Shown here: positions 54,522 to 64,000 of the stretch, piece after piece | Position numbering within the stretch: the first letter of the stretch is position 1 | Layout of the letters: every line of letters starts with the position of its first letter | Source: Lachnospiraceae bacterium | GTDB lineage: Bacteria > Bacillota > Clostridia > Lachnospirales > Lachnospiraceae | DNA: 64,000 nucleotides | Assembly (NCBI GenBank): GCA_028689655.1 | Contig: JAQVCT010000006.1 | Span: forward strand, 1-64,000 | Direction of reading: 5' to 3' | Program-made: the position numbers and the translations under genes | The notes under the pieces: model-generated | Database searches by the model: none | The model's input: the letters and a program-made list of their open reading frames with translations, nothing else | Told to the model about the DNA's origin: nothing

Positions 54522-56429
54522 TTATTGATTCAAATGCTTTCGCAGAGTCTCGAAGTCCATAGGACCCAGCTCTAACATATTTTTATGAAAACTTATCTCG
54601 CTGTAGTGACTACCGGATATTTTTTTATAGGAAGCTTTCGTTTCCAATATTTCCAGATAGCCCAGATAGTATTTCAGATAGTTAGCGGGCTCCTCCACGA
54701 TATATTCATAGATATTCCGGGCTGTCTCCTCATCGGTAATGCCAAATTCTGCCAGCATGGAATACACTTCTTCGTATTTCAGACCATCATAATGAATCCC
54801 AATATCCAGAATAGAATACATGCACAGCTGCAGATCACGACTACAGCGATACAGATCAATCTGCGCATCCGTGGAGGTATTATAGTGGGAGGTGTTAGCT
54901 CTTAACAGTTCTTTTGCGTAGTCATAGGAATAATTTTCTGTGTATAGCGCCCACCCTTCTGTATAGCCTCCGTAAAATAACAGATTACGGACAGGGTCAG
55001 GAAAACTGAGCTGCTGAAAGGACAAGGTCTGATACAGATGCCCGGGATACCCCTCATGGGCTAATGTAGTGTATAATTCCAGATCATCCAAAATAGATTT
55101 TTCATTGATGTAGATACTGTTTTCATCCATATGGTCGATGGGTGGCGTGAGATAAAAGGCCGGACTTACATAATCCGCCAGACTGGGACTCACCTTTTTT
55201 ACGGTACAGGCAGGTATGAAATCTGTGGTAGCAGTGAGCGGCGGAAAGGCCTTTTTCATACGTGTTTCCAGATCCTGCAGCATGAGGGAAGGGTCCTGGA
55301 AGGGAAAACGGATGGGGGAAGAGTCCCCGCAGCCTTTTAAGGAATCGTATAATCTGATGAGCTCTGTATAATCTTTTCGCAGCTGTTCCTGCAGTAAGGA
55401 CTTGATTTCGGGGATCGTTTTGGCACTTCCGGTGGTTTGCTTTACCAGATATTCATAATATTCCCGTCCCTTTGGGTAGTAGCATAGACCATTTTCATTC
55501 TGCGAGGAGGCTTGGAGTTCCTTGACAGTATTACTCAATTTCTGGTAGGAGGGGATCACATATTCCAGTAAGATTCTTTTATTTTCGGAGGTATAGGCTT
55601 CCATTTCAGCAGAAGTTAGCACCGCTGTTTCTGATAATTTCTCTATGCGATCCTGAAAGGTCGTCATCAGGAAATGGGAGTGATCCCGGATACTCTCGGG
55701 AGTAAGGATGCTGCTGCACTGCCGGATGATCTTTTCGGAGCTGTAGGCAGGCATGAACAGACCAGACCTGGCACGGGTACGCTCGTAATCTTCAATGCTG
55801 GAAAAATAGGATGGAATACAGGATAAAAGCGCAAGGTAATCCTCCACGTCCCGTTTATCCAGAAAATAATATTCTGCCAATAAAATGGGAAGCTGTGATA
55901 CCATGCCGGACCCTGGGGACAGAGGTTCGGAGTAAAAGGGGAATTCTTGTCCAGCCATCTGCTGATTCATGGAATTTATCAGGAGCTCATGGGAAAGGGC
56001 ATCCTCAGGGGTTAACTGTTCAGGGTCAATGGATGTCAATATCTTCCGCTGATTTTCCAGGAACATGCCCTGGTTAACATAAGATGAAGAATCGTAATTG
56101 GGAAGAGTGACGGTGTAAGCAATATCATAGTCGGCTGGTCTGGCAATGGTATAATGCATGCCCAGTGTATCTGCCTTCATCTGCTCTGCAAAAAGAGTCT
56201 GTGTATATTGGTGAAAAAGATAGGCATCTGTATGACAATGAAAATAGTAACCTGTTACGATGGAAAATATCGCAAAAAACAGTAAAAACAGACAAATAAG
56301 TCTGCTTTTTTTAGAATGTGAGTACAATGAGAGTACCTGCAGTTTTTTATAAATATATAAAAATACATCCACAAATATGCTAAAGTACACATGCTTTATG
56401 CAAAGTGTTCGAATTTCCGTGAAAATCAT
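54522..56429 (-). CDS. DUF885-family metallopeptidase-like protein, membrane-anchored
   Basis: The 635-residue product has an N-terminal membrane anchor ([21 protein letters not shown], near 44-64) and a large helical DUF885 domain. [17 protein letters not shown] resembles the HExxxH-type zinc site; a second Glu helix is [14 protein letters not shown]. The family is thought to be metal-dependent peptidases, with function unproven. The assigned ATG has no ribosome site; the true start may be a later TTG near position 56327, so the first 30 or so residues are doubtful. Confidence 0.85.
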   Translation of the reverse strand: MIFTEIRTLCIKHVYFSIFVDVFLYIYKKLQVLSLYSHSKKSRLICLFLLFFAIFSIVTGYYFHCHTDAYLFHQYTQTLFAEQMKADTLGMHYTIARPADYDIAYTVTLPNYDSSSYVNQGMFLENQRKILTSIDPEQLTPEDALSHELLINSMNQQMAGQEFPFYSEPLSPGSGMVSQLPILLAEYYFLDKRDVEDYLALLSCIPSYFSSIEDYERTRARSGLFMPAYSSEKIIRQCSSILTPESIRDHSHFLMTTFQDRIEKLSETAVLTSAEMEAYTSENKRILLEYVIPSYQKLSNTVKELQASSQNENGLCYYPKGREYYEYLVKQTTGSAKTIPEIKSLLQEQLRKDYTELIRLYDSLKGCGDSSPIRFPFQDPSLMLQDLETRMKKAFPPLTATTDFIPACTVKKVSPSLADYVSPAFYLTPPIDHMDENSIYINEKSILDDLELYTTLAHEGYPGHLYQTLSFQQLSFPDPVRNLLFYGGYTEGWALYTENYSYDYAKELLRANTSHYNTSTDAQIDLYRCSRDLQLCMYSILDIGIHYDGLKYEEVYSMLAEFGITDEETARNIYEYIVEEPANYLKYYLGYLEILETKASYKKISGSHYSEISFHKNMLELGPMDFETLRKHLNQ

Positions 56430-56545
56430 TTCGAAAATATACGATTTGCATAACTTGCTTGATTAACAGAATGGATTCAAGTATAATATCTCTAGGTCTT
56501 TGGAACTGTGAGAAAGACTATAAATGCTATACGGAGGAAATACAG

Positions 56546-58468
56546 ATGAAGAAGTCAGGGGATATAAAAAATAAAAAATGGGGAAAGCTTGCGCTCAAAA
56601 AAAGCAAAGCCCCAAATACGGTGAATGAAGTAGGCAAAGCAGGAAAACAAAAGAAATCGGGGAAAAAGATCAGTATTGGCAGGAAAATTAATACATTGGC
56701 ATTTTCCATCATCGCAGTTATGATGGTGCTTATGTGCATACTGGGAATGCAGGCCATGAAGTTCAGCAGTGAATATAATTCAGTGCTGGAAAATATCAGT
56801 AAGATTACATTTATCAAATCTAACTCCGGTAAGATGGCAGCTACCATGATCAATCTGTGTACCTCGGGAGGCAGCATCACAGACGGTGAATACATAGAGA
56901 ATGTTGACTTGATGAATCAATATCTCACGGAAATAGAAGCGAATATCGGTGATGATGTGAAATATAATCAGAACAGAAATCAATTAACACCAATAAAATC
57001 TTCCGTTGAGAAATATACGCAGTACTTTAATGATCTCAGGGCGGCATGTGGAGATAATTTCTCCTCTGCAGGAGCGGAATTTGCTAAGAATATGAGCAAT
57101 GAAGCGAACTTCCTGAGCATCAATGCGGAGACATTACTGACCTTTGAAGTGACTCGAAGTGAGGATATACAGAAAGAGATCCAGGAGAATTTCAGCAAGA
57201 CTATCATGATGCTGGTATTTTTCGTAATCGCGGTAGGTATCGCAGCTATCGCGCTGGCGATCAAAGTATCCCGTGACATTACAAAACCTATGCAGGAATT
57301 ACAGAGAAAGCTGGCGGTTCTGGCGGATGAAGATCTGTCTCAGGATGACATCGTCATTCACACCAATGATGAGACAAGAGATCTGGGGATTGCCTTTAAT
57401 CGGATGAAGGGCAATCTGACAGGGATTATAGAAAAAGTGACAAAGGGAACCGGGGAAATGAAGACGGCTACCCAGACAGTAGACATCAGTATCGGTGAAA
57501 ATGCAAAAGGCAGTCAGAAAATATCAGAAGCCATCGAGGCCATGTTGAGCAGACTGGAGGAACAGACCGCGGAAGCGCGCAAGATCATGGAACAGATGAC
57601 AGCTATGGGTTCCATCTCCGGGGAAGTCAGCCAAAGCGCAGAGCGCATTCAGACAAGTTCTGATGATACCATGGCAAAGGCGGGCGTGGGATCGGAAAAT
57701 ATCGAAGCATATGTATCCCAGATGGATGCTGTAAATAAGACCATGAATACCATGGCAGAGGTATTCAGATCTTTCAGTGAGAGCACGAAACAGATGACGC
57801 GTGTCCTGGGGAGCATCTCTGAGATCGCAGAGCAGACCAACCTGTTATCATTAAATGCATCCATAGAGGCAGCGAGAGCCGGAGAAGCCGGCAGAGGCTT
57901 TGCAGTGGTGGCAACAGAGATTAGAAAGCTTGCGGATGATTCACAGAACGCAGCACAGGAAATTGGAAAAATGATCAATGCCGTTCAGAAGGATGCGGAA
58001 TCCATGAGCGGTCAGTTGAAGGAAAGTCTTGAGCAGTTGGATAAAGGAAATGAAATCGCAGAGGAAACCAGAGGCAGCTTTGAATTGATCAAAAAAGGAA
58101 CAGAAGTGGTCAACGGAGATGTTCTGGATATTATCAATAAGATTCAGAATCTGTCTGACCTCATGGCAGAGACCACAGATGGCGTCCAGGTAATCCATAA
58201 TGCCGCGGACAGCAATGTCATGGAGATCAATGATATCAGTGCCATTGTTACGGAGGAAGCTGCCAACCAGGAGGAAGTATCAGCGACCACCACCAGGCTG
58301 GCTAATCTTGCGGCTGAACTGGAAGAAGTGGTACAGGGTTTTAAATTAAGGGAAGAGACCGTGGATGAATTAATGGAGGATGGTACGGAACAGAATATAC
58401 TGGATGATCCGACAGATGAATTGCAGCCGGAAACAGAACCTTCATCAGAGGATTCACAAACAGAGTAA
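56546..58468 (+). CDS. Methyl-accepting chemotaxis protein
   Basis: The 640-residue receptor has a basic cytoplasmic N-terminal extension of about 45 residues, TM1 (about 48-70), a helical ligand-binding region, TM2 (near 222-244) and a HAMP domain. The signalling hairpin tip is [31 protein letters not shown]. The C-terminus is Glu/Asp-rich without the NWETF-type tether for CheR. GGAGGA precedes this ATG; a longer frame from 56459 lacks a ribosome site. The ligand is unknown and no other chemotaxis gene is nearby. Confidence 0.92.
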   Translation: MKKSGDIKNKKWGKLALKKSKAPNTVNEVGKAGKQKKSGKKISIGRKINTLAFSIIAVMMVLMCILGMQAMKFSSEYNSVLENISKITFIKSNSGKMAATMINLCTSGGSITDGEYIENVDLMNQYLTEIEANIGDDVKYNQNRNQLTPIKSSVEKYTQYFNDLRAACGDNFSSAGAEFAKNMSNEANFLSINAETLLTFEVTRSEDIQKEIQENFSKTIMMLVFFVIAVGIAAIALAIKVSRDITKPMQELQRKLAVLADEDLSQDDIVIHTNDETRDLGIAFNRMKGNLTGIIEKVTKGTGEMKTATQTVDISIGENAKGSQKISEAIEAMLSRLEEQTAEARKIMEQMTAMGSISGEVSQSAERIQTSSDDTMAKAGVGSENIEAYVSQMDAVNKTMNTMAEVFRSFSESTKQMTRVLGSISEIAEQTNLLSLNASIEAARAGEAGRGFAVVATEIRKLADDSQNAAQEIGKMINAVQKDAESMSGQLKESLEQLDKGNEIAEETRGSFELIKKGTEVVNGDVLDIINKIQNLSDLMAETTDGVQVIHNAADSNVMEINDISAIVTEEAANQEEVSATTTRLANLAAELEEVVQGFKLREETVDELMEDGTEQNILDDPTDELQPETEPSSEDSQTE

Positions 58469-58525
58469 ATTGAGTTCAAATATTTATTTGAACAGAACAT
58501 ACACAACATATAGAGGAAAAAGGCG

Positions 58526-58572
58526 CAGCTTATCAACATGTACAACTAGAATTGATAAGTTGTGTTTTTTTT
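58526..58572 (+). terminator. Intrinsic terminator of the chemoreceptor gene
   Basis: CAGCTTATCAA pairs with TTGATAAGTTG (one G-U) around a 15-base loop, followed by an eight-T run shortly after. The loop contains a TGTACA. Confidence 0.85.
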
Positions 58573-58577
58573 ATCAA

Positions 58578-58593
58578 ACTTGTACATACATAT
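58578..58593 (+). promoter_or_regulatory. Possible AraR operator 1
   Basis: ACTTGTACATACATAT resembles the Bacillus AraR box ATTTGTACGTACAAAT, with matching TTGTAC and TACA cores. It lies 287 bases before the binding-protein gene, close to the preceding terminator. Confidence 0.35.
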
Positions 58594-58740
58594 TTTACCT
58601 GAAAATAAGAAAAATGGTAAAAATGAATTGACAAGCTGAAAAATAAGTTGTATATTATTACTAAATCAACCACATAAACCAAAAAAATATATACGTCTTG
58701 CACAAGGAAAATAACGGAAACAAGAAAAATAAAGTGTTGC

Positions 58741-58756
58741 AAATGTACATACATTT
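58741..58756 (+). promoter_or_regulatory. Possible AraR operator 2
   Basis: AAATGTACATACATTT is almost palindromic and matches 11 of 16 positions of ATTTGTACGTACAAAT. It sits in the 396-base gap between the chemoreceptor and the pentose importer. A TTGCAA overlaps its left edge. Confidence 0.45.
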
Positions 58757-58791
58757 TAAAATTACAGAAAAATGATTCAATACATAACAAA

Positions 58792-58818
58792 TTGTACAAA
58801 ACTGTACATTTCGTACAG
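58792..58818 (+). promoter_or_regulatory. Possible AraR operator 3 (CTGTAC-N5-GTACAG)
   Basis: TTGTAC followed by the inverted pair CTGTAC and GTACAG five bases apart lies 47 bases before the binding-protein ATG. Placement suits repression of the importer by the AraR-like protein encoded at the end of the window. Confidence 0.45.
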
Positions 58819-58864
58819 ATTGTAAATACAAGTTCTTTAATTTTATTCTAGGGAGGAAATTAAA

Positions 58865-60031
58865 ATGAAGAGAAAATTATTAAGTGCTATCCTTTGCGTG
58901 TCAATGGTAGCAACCATGTTAGTTGGATGCGGAAGCAAAGCTGAAACAGCAACAACTGACACAGCAGCAACAGAAGCTCCTGCAGCAGCAGACACAACAG
59001 AAGCAGCGACAGAGGCCGCAGCAGAAGCTACAACAGCAGGCGGAAAAATCGGTGTTGCAATGCCTACACAGTCATCTGAAAGATGGATCAATGATGGCGC
59101 AAACATGAAAGAACAACTTGAGAAACTCGGATATGAAGTAGATCTTCAGTACGCAGAAGATGATGTTCAGGCTCAGGTATCACAGATTGAGAACATGATC
59201 GCTAACGGAGCTAACTGTTTAGTTATCGCATCTATCGATTCTTCAGCATTAGTAAATGTTGAGCAGCAGGCAAAAGATGCTGGAATCCCAATCATCGCTT
59301 ATGATCGTTTGTTAATGGATACAGATGCTGTTTCCTATTATGCAACATTCGATAACAAGGGTGTTGGTACAGCAATCGGTAAATACATCGAAACAGCAAA
59401 AGATTTGGCAGCAGCAAAAGAGGCTGGAGAATCTTACACAATCGAATTCTTCATGGGTTCACCTGATGATAACAACGCTAAAATGTTATACGATGGTTTG
59501 ATGGAAGTATTACAGCCATACCTTGATGATGGTACATTAGTATGTAAATCAGGAAGAACTTCTTTCGAAGATACATGTATCTTAAGATGGTCACAGGAAA
59601 CAGCTCAGCAGAACTGTGAGAACTACTTAACAGGATTCTATGCTGACGAAGATCTTGACATCTGCGCTACAGCATTTGATGGTTTCGCTTATGGATGTAA
59701 AGCAGCTCTTGAAGGTGCTGGATATACAACTGACAACTGGCCATTGATCACAGGACAGGATGCAGAACTTATGGCTACAAAGAACATCATCGCTGGAACA
59801 CAGACAATGTCTATCTACAAAGATACTCGTCTCTTAGCTGAGAAATGTGTAACCATGGTACAGGCAGTTATGGAAGGTGCAGAACCTGAAATTAATGATA
59901 CAGAGCAGTACAACAACGGTAAGATCACAGTTCCTTCATATCTTTGCACACCAGTTGCAGTAGATAAGGATAACTACAAAGAAATCATCGTTGATGGTGG
60001 ATACTACACAGAAGAGCAATTAGCTGAGTAA
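58865..60031 (+). CDS. Sugar ABC transporter substrate-binding lipoprotein (ChvE/XylF-like)
   Basis: The 388-residue product has a lipoprotein signal (lipobox LVGCG near 19-23) and an Ala/Thr/Glu-rich linker. The binding fold GKIGVAMPTQSSERWINDGANMKEQLEKLGYEVDLQYAEDD is typical of ChvE-type multiple-sugar binding proteins. GGFAYGCKAALEGAGY and the Trp/Arg contacts fit pentose or hexose monosaccharides. GGGAGG precedes the ATG. Codon use is strongly biased, a sign of high expression. Confidence 0.92.
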   Translation: MKRKLLSAILCVSMVATMLVGCGSKAETATTDTAATEAPAAADTTEAATEAAAEATTAGGKIGVAMPTQSSERWINDGANMKEQLEKLGYEVDLQYAEDDVQAQVSQIENMIANGANCLVIASIDSSALVNVEQQAKDAGIPIIAYDRLLMDTDAVSYYATFDNKGVGTAIGKYIETAKDLAAAKEAGESYTIEFFMGSPDDNNAKMLYDGLMEVLQPYLDDGTLVCKSGRTSFEDTCILRWSQETAQQNCENYLTGFYADEDLDICATAFDGFAYGCKAALEGAGYTTDNWPLITGQDAELMATKNIIAGTQTMSIYKDTRLLAEKCVTMVQAVMEGAEPEINDTEQYNNGKITVPSYLCTPVAVDKDNYKEIIVDGGYYTEEQLAE

Positions 60032-60048
60032 TCACAATTGTTTGAAAC

Positions 60049-60081
60049 AAAGGTGGCGGCACCATTGCCGCCGCCTTTTTT
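60049..60081 (+). terminator. GC-rich hairpin with T-tract after the binding-protein gene
   Basis: AAAGGTGGCGGC and GCCGCCGCCTTT pair over 12 bp (one G-U) around ACCATT and are followed by further T residues. It looks like a full terminator within the operon, so ATPase and permease must come from read-through. Confidence 0.85.
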
Positions 60082-60109
60082 AAATGTATAAGCAAAAGGA
60101 GCTGAGAGA

Positions 60110-61660
60110 ATGTCTGATTATATCTTGGAAATGAATCACATAACAAAAGAATTCTCCGGTGTAAAAGCTTTGGATGATGTTAATCTAAAAGTAAAACGCG
60201 GGGAGATTCACGCACTTTGTGGTGAAAATGGAGCCGGTAAATCAACATTGATGAATGTATTGTCGGGTGTGTATCCTTATGGAACATACAGCGGCGATAT
60301 CGTTTACAAGGGAGAGACCTGCCAATTTCATAATATCAAAGCAAGTGAAACAAAAGGAATCGTTATTATCCATCAGGAACTGGCATTAAGTCCCTATATG
60401 TCCATCGCCGAGAATGTATTCCTGGGAAATGAACAAACCTCTGTAAAGGGGGTAATTGACTGGACCACAACCAGAAGCAGAGCCCACGAAATGCTGGAAA
60501 AAGTAGGACTTGGCAGTGAAAATGTCAACGTTCCTGTAAATTCTCTTGGCGTTGGTAAGCAACAGTTAATAGAAATCGCAAAAGCCATGGCAAAAAAGGT
60601 TGAGCTTTTAATACTGGATGAGCCTACAGCAGCATTAAATGATGAAGAGAGTAAACATCTTCTGGAAATCATGCTGGAGTTAAAGAAACAGGGTATCACA
60701 TGTATTATAATTTCACATAAACTGAACGAGATCAGTTATGTGGCAGATGCAATCACAGTTATTCGTGATGGCAAGACCATTGAGACATTGATCAAGGGAC
60801 AGGATGATTTCTCGGAGGACAGAATTATCAAAGGTATGGTAGGACGTGAACTTACGAACCGCTATCCTGCCAGAGAAGGTGTTACAATTGGTGACACTAT
60901 ATTTGAAGTAAATAACTGGAATGTATTTCATCCCGATGACATTGACAGACAGATCATATCTGATGTAAATTTCCATGTAAAAGCAGGTGAGGTTGTAGGA
61001 TTTGCAGGACTGATGGGTGCAGGCAGAACAGAGCTTGCCATGAGTATTTTCGGTAAATCTTATGGACAGAAGATATCTGGTCAGATCAAGATCAATGGAA
61101 AAGAAGTACATATCAAATCGGTAAAAGATGCAATTGATAATAAACTGGCATATGTTTCAGAGGACCGTAAACAATATGGTCTGGTACTGATCGACAGTAT
61201 CAAAGGAAATATGACAATGGCAGCAATGCGTAATTTCTTCTCCAAGAATGGTATTGTCAATGACAATGATGAGATCATCGCTGCTGAGGAATATAAAAAG
61301 AAAATTAATGTCAAGGCAAATTCCATTGACCAGAAAGTGGGCTCCCTGTCAGGTGGTAACCAGCAGAAGGTCGTTCTGGCAAAATGGATGCTGACGCAGC
61401 CGGACGTATTGATTCTGGATGAGCCTACCCGTGGTATTGATGTAGGTGCAAAATATGAAATCTATTGCGTTATTAACGAATTAGCAAAGGCTGGAAAAGC
61501 CGTTATTGTTATTTCGTCAGAAATGCCTGAAGTAATCGGAACTTGTGATCGTGTATACGTTATCAATGAAGGAAAGATAGCAGGTGAATTAGACAAGTCA
61601 GAATTATCACAAGAAGGTATTATGCAGTGCATAATGGCTCATAACAGAAAGGATGAATAG
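60110..61660 (+). CDS. Sugar ABC transporter ATPase, two nucleotide-binding domains (GguA/MmsA-like)
   Basis: The 516-residue ATPase has Walker [10 protein letters not shown] (about 40-48), Walker [12 protein letters not shown] and IISHKLNEI in the first half. [18 protein letters not shown] and [14 protein letters not shown] form the second half. The pattern [19 protein letters not shown] between domains is usual in the GguA/MmsA branch. AAAAGGAG precedes the ATG. It energises the importer with the preceding lipoprotein and following permease. Confidence 0.94.
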   Translation: MSDYILEMNHITKEFSGVKALDDVNLKVKRGEIHALCGENGAGKSTLMNVLSGVYPYGTYSGDIVYKGETCQFHNIKASETKGIVIIHQELALSPYMSIAENVFLGNEQTSVKGVIDWTTTRSRAHEMLEKVGLGSENVNVPVNSLGVGKQQLIEIAKAMAKKVELLILDEPTAALNDEESKHLLEIMLELKKQGITCIIISHKLNEISYVADAITVIRDGKTIETLIKGQDDFSEDRIIKGMVGRELTNRYPAREGVTIGDTIFEVNNWNVFHPDDIDRQIISDVNFHVKAGEVVGFAGLMGAGRTELAMSIFGKSYGQKISGQIKINGKEVHIKSVKDAIDNKLAYVSEDRKQYGLVLIDSIKGNMTMAAMRNFFSKNGIVNDNDEIIAAEEYKKKINVKANSIDQKVGSLSGGNQQKVVLAKWMLTQPDVLILDEPTRGIDVGAKYEIYCVINELAKAGKAVIVISSEMPEVIGTCDRVYVINEGKIAGELDKSELSQEGIMQCIMAHNRKDE

Positions 61661-61662
61661 AC

Positions 61663-62832
61663 ATGGAAAAGAAAAAAACAGTAAATCTTGACATGAAACA
61701 ATACGGCATGGTGCTGGTATTGATAGCAGTATTCTTAATTTTTTCAGCTTTAACAAAGGGATCGAACCTGTCTCCTATGAATATTAACAACCTGATCATG
61801 CAGAACGGATACGTAGTTATCCTGGCAGTAGGTATGTTGCTCTGCGTATTGACCGGTAACATTGATCTGGGTGTCGGATCTATCGTAGCAGTAAGCAGTG
61901 CTTTCGTAGGTATCCTGATGATCGACTACAAAGCAAATATGTGGATTGCAATCATCGTGGCATTAGCAGTTGGTCTGCTCTCCGGTGTGTTCGTAGGCTT
62001 CTTCGTAGCAAAATTGGAGATTCCACCGTTTATCGTTACCCTGGCAACCATGCTTATGGGTCGTGGCCTTACCTACACTGTATTACAGGCACAGACAAAA
62101 GGGCCTCTTCCTACCAATTATACCTATATCGGTGCAGGCTTCTTACCCACTATAAAAATTCCATTTGGGTCTGGAGAACTGGATATGATCAGTATTATTG
62201 TAGGTGTTGTAGCCGCAGTACTCATCGTATTGTCAGAGATCAAAAATGAGAAAACAAAACAGAAATACGGATTTGCTTTAAATCCGGTATGGCAGACAGT
62301 AGCAAAATTAGTTGTAATCATTGCCATTGAATTTTTCGTATTCTACAAATTAGCAAAATATAACGGTATTCCATTCCAGTTATTGATCATGGGCGTATTG
62401 GTAGCTGTATATCACTTTATCACAAGTAAGACAGTGGCAGGCCGTCAGATCTATGCACTGGGCGGCAATGCAAAAGCGGCCAAATTATCCGGTATCAATA
62501 CACAGAAAGTATTTTTCTGGGTATACACCAACATGGGAATCCTCAGTGCAGTAGCAGGTATCGTTCTCTGTGCACGTAACGGTTCTTCCATTCCAAAAGC
62601 CGGTGATGGTTTCGAGATGGATGCCATCGCTTCCTGTTACATTGGTGGTGCAGCAACAGCCGGTGGCGTTGGTACCATTATCGGAGCAGTTGTAGGTGCT
62701 TTCATCATGGGTATCCTGAATAACGGTATGTCATTATATGGATGGTCAACAGATATTCAGAAAATCGTAAAAGGTGCCGTATTGCTTGGCGCTGTAACAG
62801 TAGACTTATTGTCAAAACGTAAAAAAGGTTAA
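61663..62832 (+). CDS. Sugar ABC transporter permease (GguB/MmsB-like)
   Basis: A 389-residue permease, longer than RbsC and typical of GguB/XylH-type proteins. It has about ten membrane helices, LLCVLTGNIDLGVGSIVAVSS near 59-79, and the C-terminal GGAATAGGVGTIIGAVVGAFIMGIL. It starts two bases after the ATPase stop. With ChvE-like and GguA-like partners and an AraR-like regulator next door, L-arabinose or xylose is the best guess for the substrate. Confidence 0.93.
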   Translation: MEKKKTVNLDMKQYGMVLVLIAVFLIFSALTKGSNLSPMNINNLIMQNGYVVILAVGMLLCVLTGNIDLGVGSIVAVSSAFVGILMIDYKANMWIAIIVALAVGLLSGVFVGFFVAKLEIPPFIVTLATMLMGRGLTYTVLQAQTKGPLPTNYTYIGAGFLPTIKIPFGSGELDMISIIVGVVAAVLIVLSEIKNEKTKQKYGFALNPVWQTVAKLVVIIAIEFFVFYKLAKYNGIPFQLLIMGVLVAVYHFITSKTVAGRQIYALGGNAKAAKLSGINTQKVFFWVYTNMGILSAVAGIVLCARNGSSIPKAGDGFEMDAIASCYIGGAATAGGVGTIIGAVVGAFIMGILNNGMSLYGWSTDIQKIVKGAVLLGAVTVDLLSKRKKG

Positions 62833-62972
62833 TAATTGTTCTGATTACGAAATAATGCTAAGCTGGAAAGCAATCAGGCTAAGGAGTACATAGGTTAAAA
62901 TCATAAAATAATGGGTTTCAATTATGGAGTGAAGAATGTATACTAAGTGTAACGCACTAGGATTGTGGGGAT

Positions 62973-62994
62973 GGGCTGCCTGGGGAGGCAGCCC
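62973..62994 (+). terminator. Hairpin between the importer operon and the araR-like gene
   Basis: GGGCTGCC and GGCAGCCC pair perfectly around TGGGGA. There is no T-tract. The only purine-rich ribosome-site candidate for the next gene (GGGGAGG) lies in this loop and right arm, 11 to 18 bases ahead of the ATG at 63006. Confidence 0.55.
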
Positions 62995-63005
62995 TATTAA
63001 ATAAT

Positions 63006-64000
63006 ATGAAATCGAGAGAACCAAAATATCTGGAAATCGTTAATTGGATACAGGGAAAAATCGAGAGCGGCGAATTTAAATCTGGAAATAAACTATATTC
63101 CGAAAATGAATTGAGTGAAATGTTCCACATCAGCAGACAGACAGTCCGTCATGCCATTGATGTGTTAGAACAGAGGAGTCTGCTGACTCGCATACAGGGA
63201 AGTGGCACTTATATCAGTGGCACGGATTCTTGTGTTGCAGCAACAGAGAAAACGATGAATATTGCAGTGGTCAGTACTTATGTGGACAGTTATATTTTCC
63301 CGAATATCATTAAGGGAATCGAGAAGACACTTTCTCGGGAAGGCTATATGGTACAGATCGCTTTTACCAATAATAAAATAGAAAGAGAACGTGATATTAT
63401 TCAGAATATCCTGGAAAAAAATAATATTGACGGTCTCATCGTGGAAGCGACTAAAAGTGCTTTGCCTAATCCCAACCTCATGTTCTATGAACAGATCATG
63501 GATAGAGGGATTCCGGTAATCTTTTTTAACAGTTATTATCCGACATTACAGGCACCCCACGTGGCACTGAATGATAAATTGATGGGTAAAAAAGTCACCC
63601 AATATTTAATACAAAAAGGTCATAAAAAGATCGCAGCAATCTTTAAAGCGGATGATGGCCAGGGACACCAGCGATATGCAGGCTATGTGGAAGCGATGCT
63701 GGAGGCGGATATCAAGCTGAATGATACCAACATTATCTGGCTTGACACGGAATATATGAGAGACCTGAAGGATGAGAAAAAACAGATATTAACGCGTATG
63801 AAAGGATGTACAGCAGTTTTTTGCTATAATGATGAGATCGCCTTCTTACTGGAGGAGATCTGTCAAAAGGAAGGAATCGCCATACCGGAGGATCTGTCCA
63901 TTATCGGAATCGATAACTCGGATCTTGCATCTCTGAGCGATATTCCCTTTACCTCTATCTCACATCCCATGGAAAAGCTTGGCATCAAGGTTTCTGAGAA
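63006..64000 (+). CDS. araR: AraR-type transcriptional repressor (GntR DNA-binding plus LacI-type sensor), 3' end beyond window
   Basis: The first 331 codons lie in the window. The N-terminal GntR winged helix is YLEIVNWIQGKIESGEFKSG (about 8-27), then SENELSEMFHISRQTVRHAIDVLEQ and GSGTYISG. A LacI/GalR-type periplasmic-binding-like sensor domain follows (IAVVSTYVDSYIFPNIIKGIEKTL; CTAVFCYNDEIAF; IIGIDNSDLASLSDIPFTSISHP). This fusion is the AraR architecture, in which L-arabinose releases the protein from DNA. The importer just upstream carries TGTAC palindromes, which fits. The gene is cut by the window's right edge. Confidence 0.88.
   Translation, partial: MKSREPKYLEIVNWIQGKIESGEFKSGNKLYSENELSEMFHISRQTVRHAIDVLEQRSLLTRIQGSGTYISGTDSCVAATEKTMNIAVVSTYVDSYIFPNIIKGIEKTLSREGYMVQIAFTNNKIERERDIIQNILEKNNIDGLIVEATKSALPNPNLMFYEQIMDRGIPVIFFNSYYPTLQAPHVALNDKLMGKKVTQYLIQKGHKKIAAIFKADDGQGHQRYAGYVEAMLEADIKLNDTNIIWLDTEYMRDLKDEKKQILTRMKGCTAVFCYNDEIAFLLEEICQKEGIAIPEDLSIIGIDNSDLASLSDIPFTSISHPMEKLGIKVSE

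Noticed and set aside
58842..59108. Minus- and plus-strand Ala/Gln-rich frames over the ChvE-like signal and linker region
   Set aside because: They arise from repeated GCA/ACA codons in the linker of the real gene.
1..64000. CRISPR arrays, tRNA/rRNA genes, intact insertion sequences, prophage structural genes
   Set aside because: Looked for and not seen: no regularly spaced repeats, no tRNA-like GGTTCGAATCC arms, no full transposase with terminal repeats; the Rpn-family gene is the only mobile-type protein.

Overview
The window looks like a chromosome segment of a gut-type Lachnospiraceae (Clostridia, Firmicutes). The grounds are low-to-moderate GC, strong GGAGG ribosome-binding sites, YesM/AraC-type two-component systems beside sugar ABC operons, GH38 and GH125 mannosidases, DUF-type proteins common in Clostridia, and the AsnA/AsnS pair. 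I see no tRNA, rRNA, CRISPR array, intact insertion sequence or prophage.

Layout. (a) 2-139 is the tail of an unidentified gene. (b) 170-9082 is a sugar-uptake locus: a response regulator and sensor kinase on the minus strand, divergent from a lipoprotein-ATPase-permease-permease-SIS operon. (c) 9197-19416 is a run of small house-keeping and accessory genes: HAD phosphatase, membrane ferredoxin, ZIP transporter, three acetyltransferases, MerR regulator, flavin split-barrel protein, sce7726-like nuclease, S66 peptidase, DUF4317-like protein, Ogt and an ACT protein. Two genes have truncated remnants here. (d) 19578-21152 is an AT-rich three-gene cassette of unknown function (a possible TOPRIM-like protein, a DUF4869-like protein and a minimal P-loop ATPase). 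Radical SAM and Rpn-family genes follow. (e) 23546-26120 holds asnS and asnA. (f) 26434-38846 is a mannoside locus: kinase, regulator, a membrane-anchored solute-binding protein, a MalEFG-type importer without its own ATPase, GH38 mannosidase, and a GH125 mannosidase gene broken by an in-frame TGA. (g) 39072-40654 holds an Mrr-like nuclease, a DUF188 protein and a MarR regulator, with tandem palindromic repeats. (h) 41106-54378 is the largest locus: a regulator, a sensor kinase with almost no extracellular part, a degenerate ABC ATPase, then an RbsB/A/C-type importer. A catabolic set follows: EryC-like racemase, SIS protein, DhaK-DhaL kinase, Gfo/Idh dehydrogenase, EryI/RpiB-like and EryH/TPI-like isomerases. 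The set fits conversion of a four-carbon polyol or ketose to D-erythrose 4-phosphate. (i) 54522-58468 holds a DUF885 peptidase-like gene and a chemoreceptor. (j) 58865-64000 is a ChvE/GguAB-type pentose importer followed by an AraR-type repressor cut by the window edge.

The unifying theme is carbohydrate sensing and uptake: four ABC importers, three local two-component systems and one AraR repressor. Each of the four lipoprotein binding-protein genes is followed by a hairpin before the downstream transporter genes, which would let the binding protein be made in excess. The observations most worth following are the kinase/pseudo-ATPase regulatory trio (41106-45149), the three-gene cassette at 19578-21152, the tetrulose locus, the interrupted GH125 gene, and a structured leader repeated at nearly constant distance upstream of start codons.
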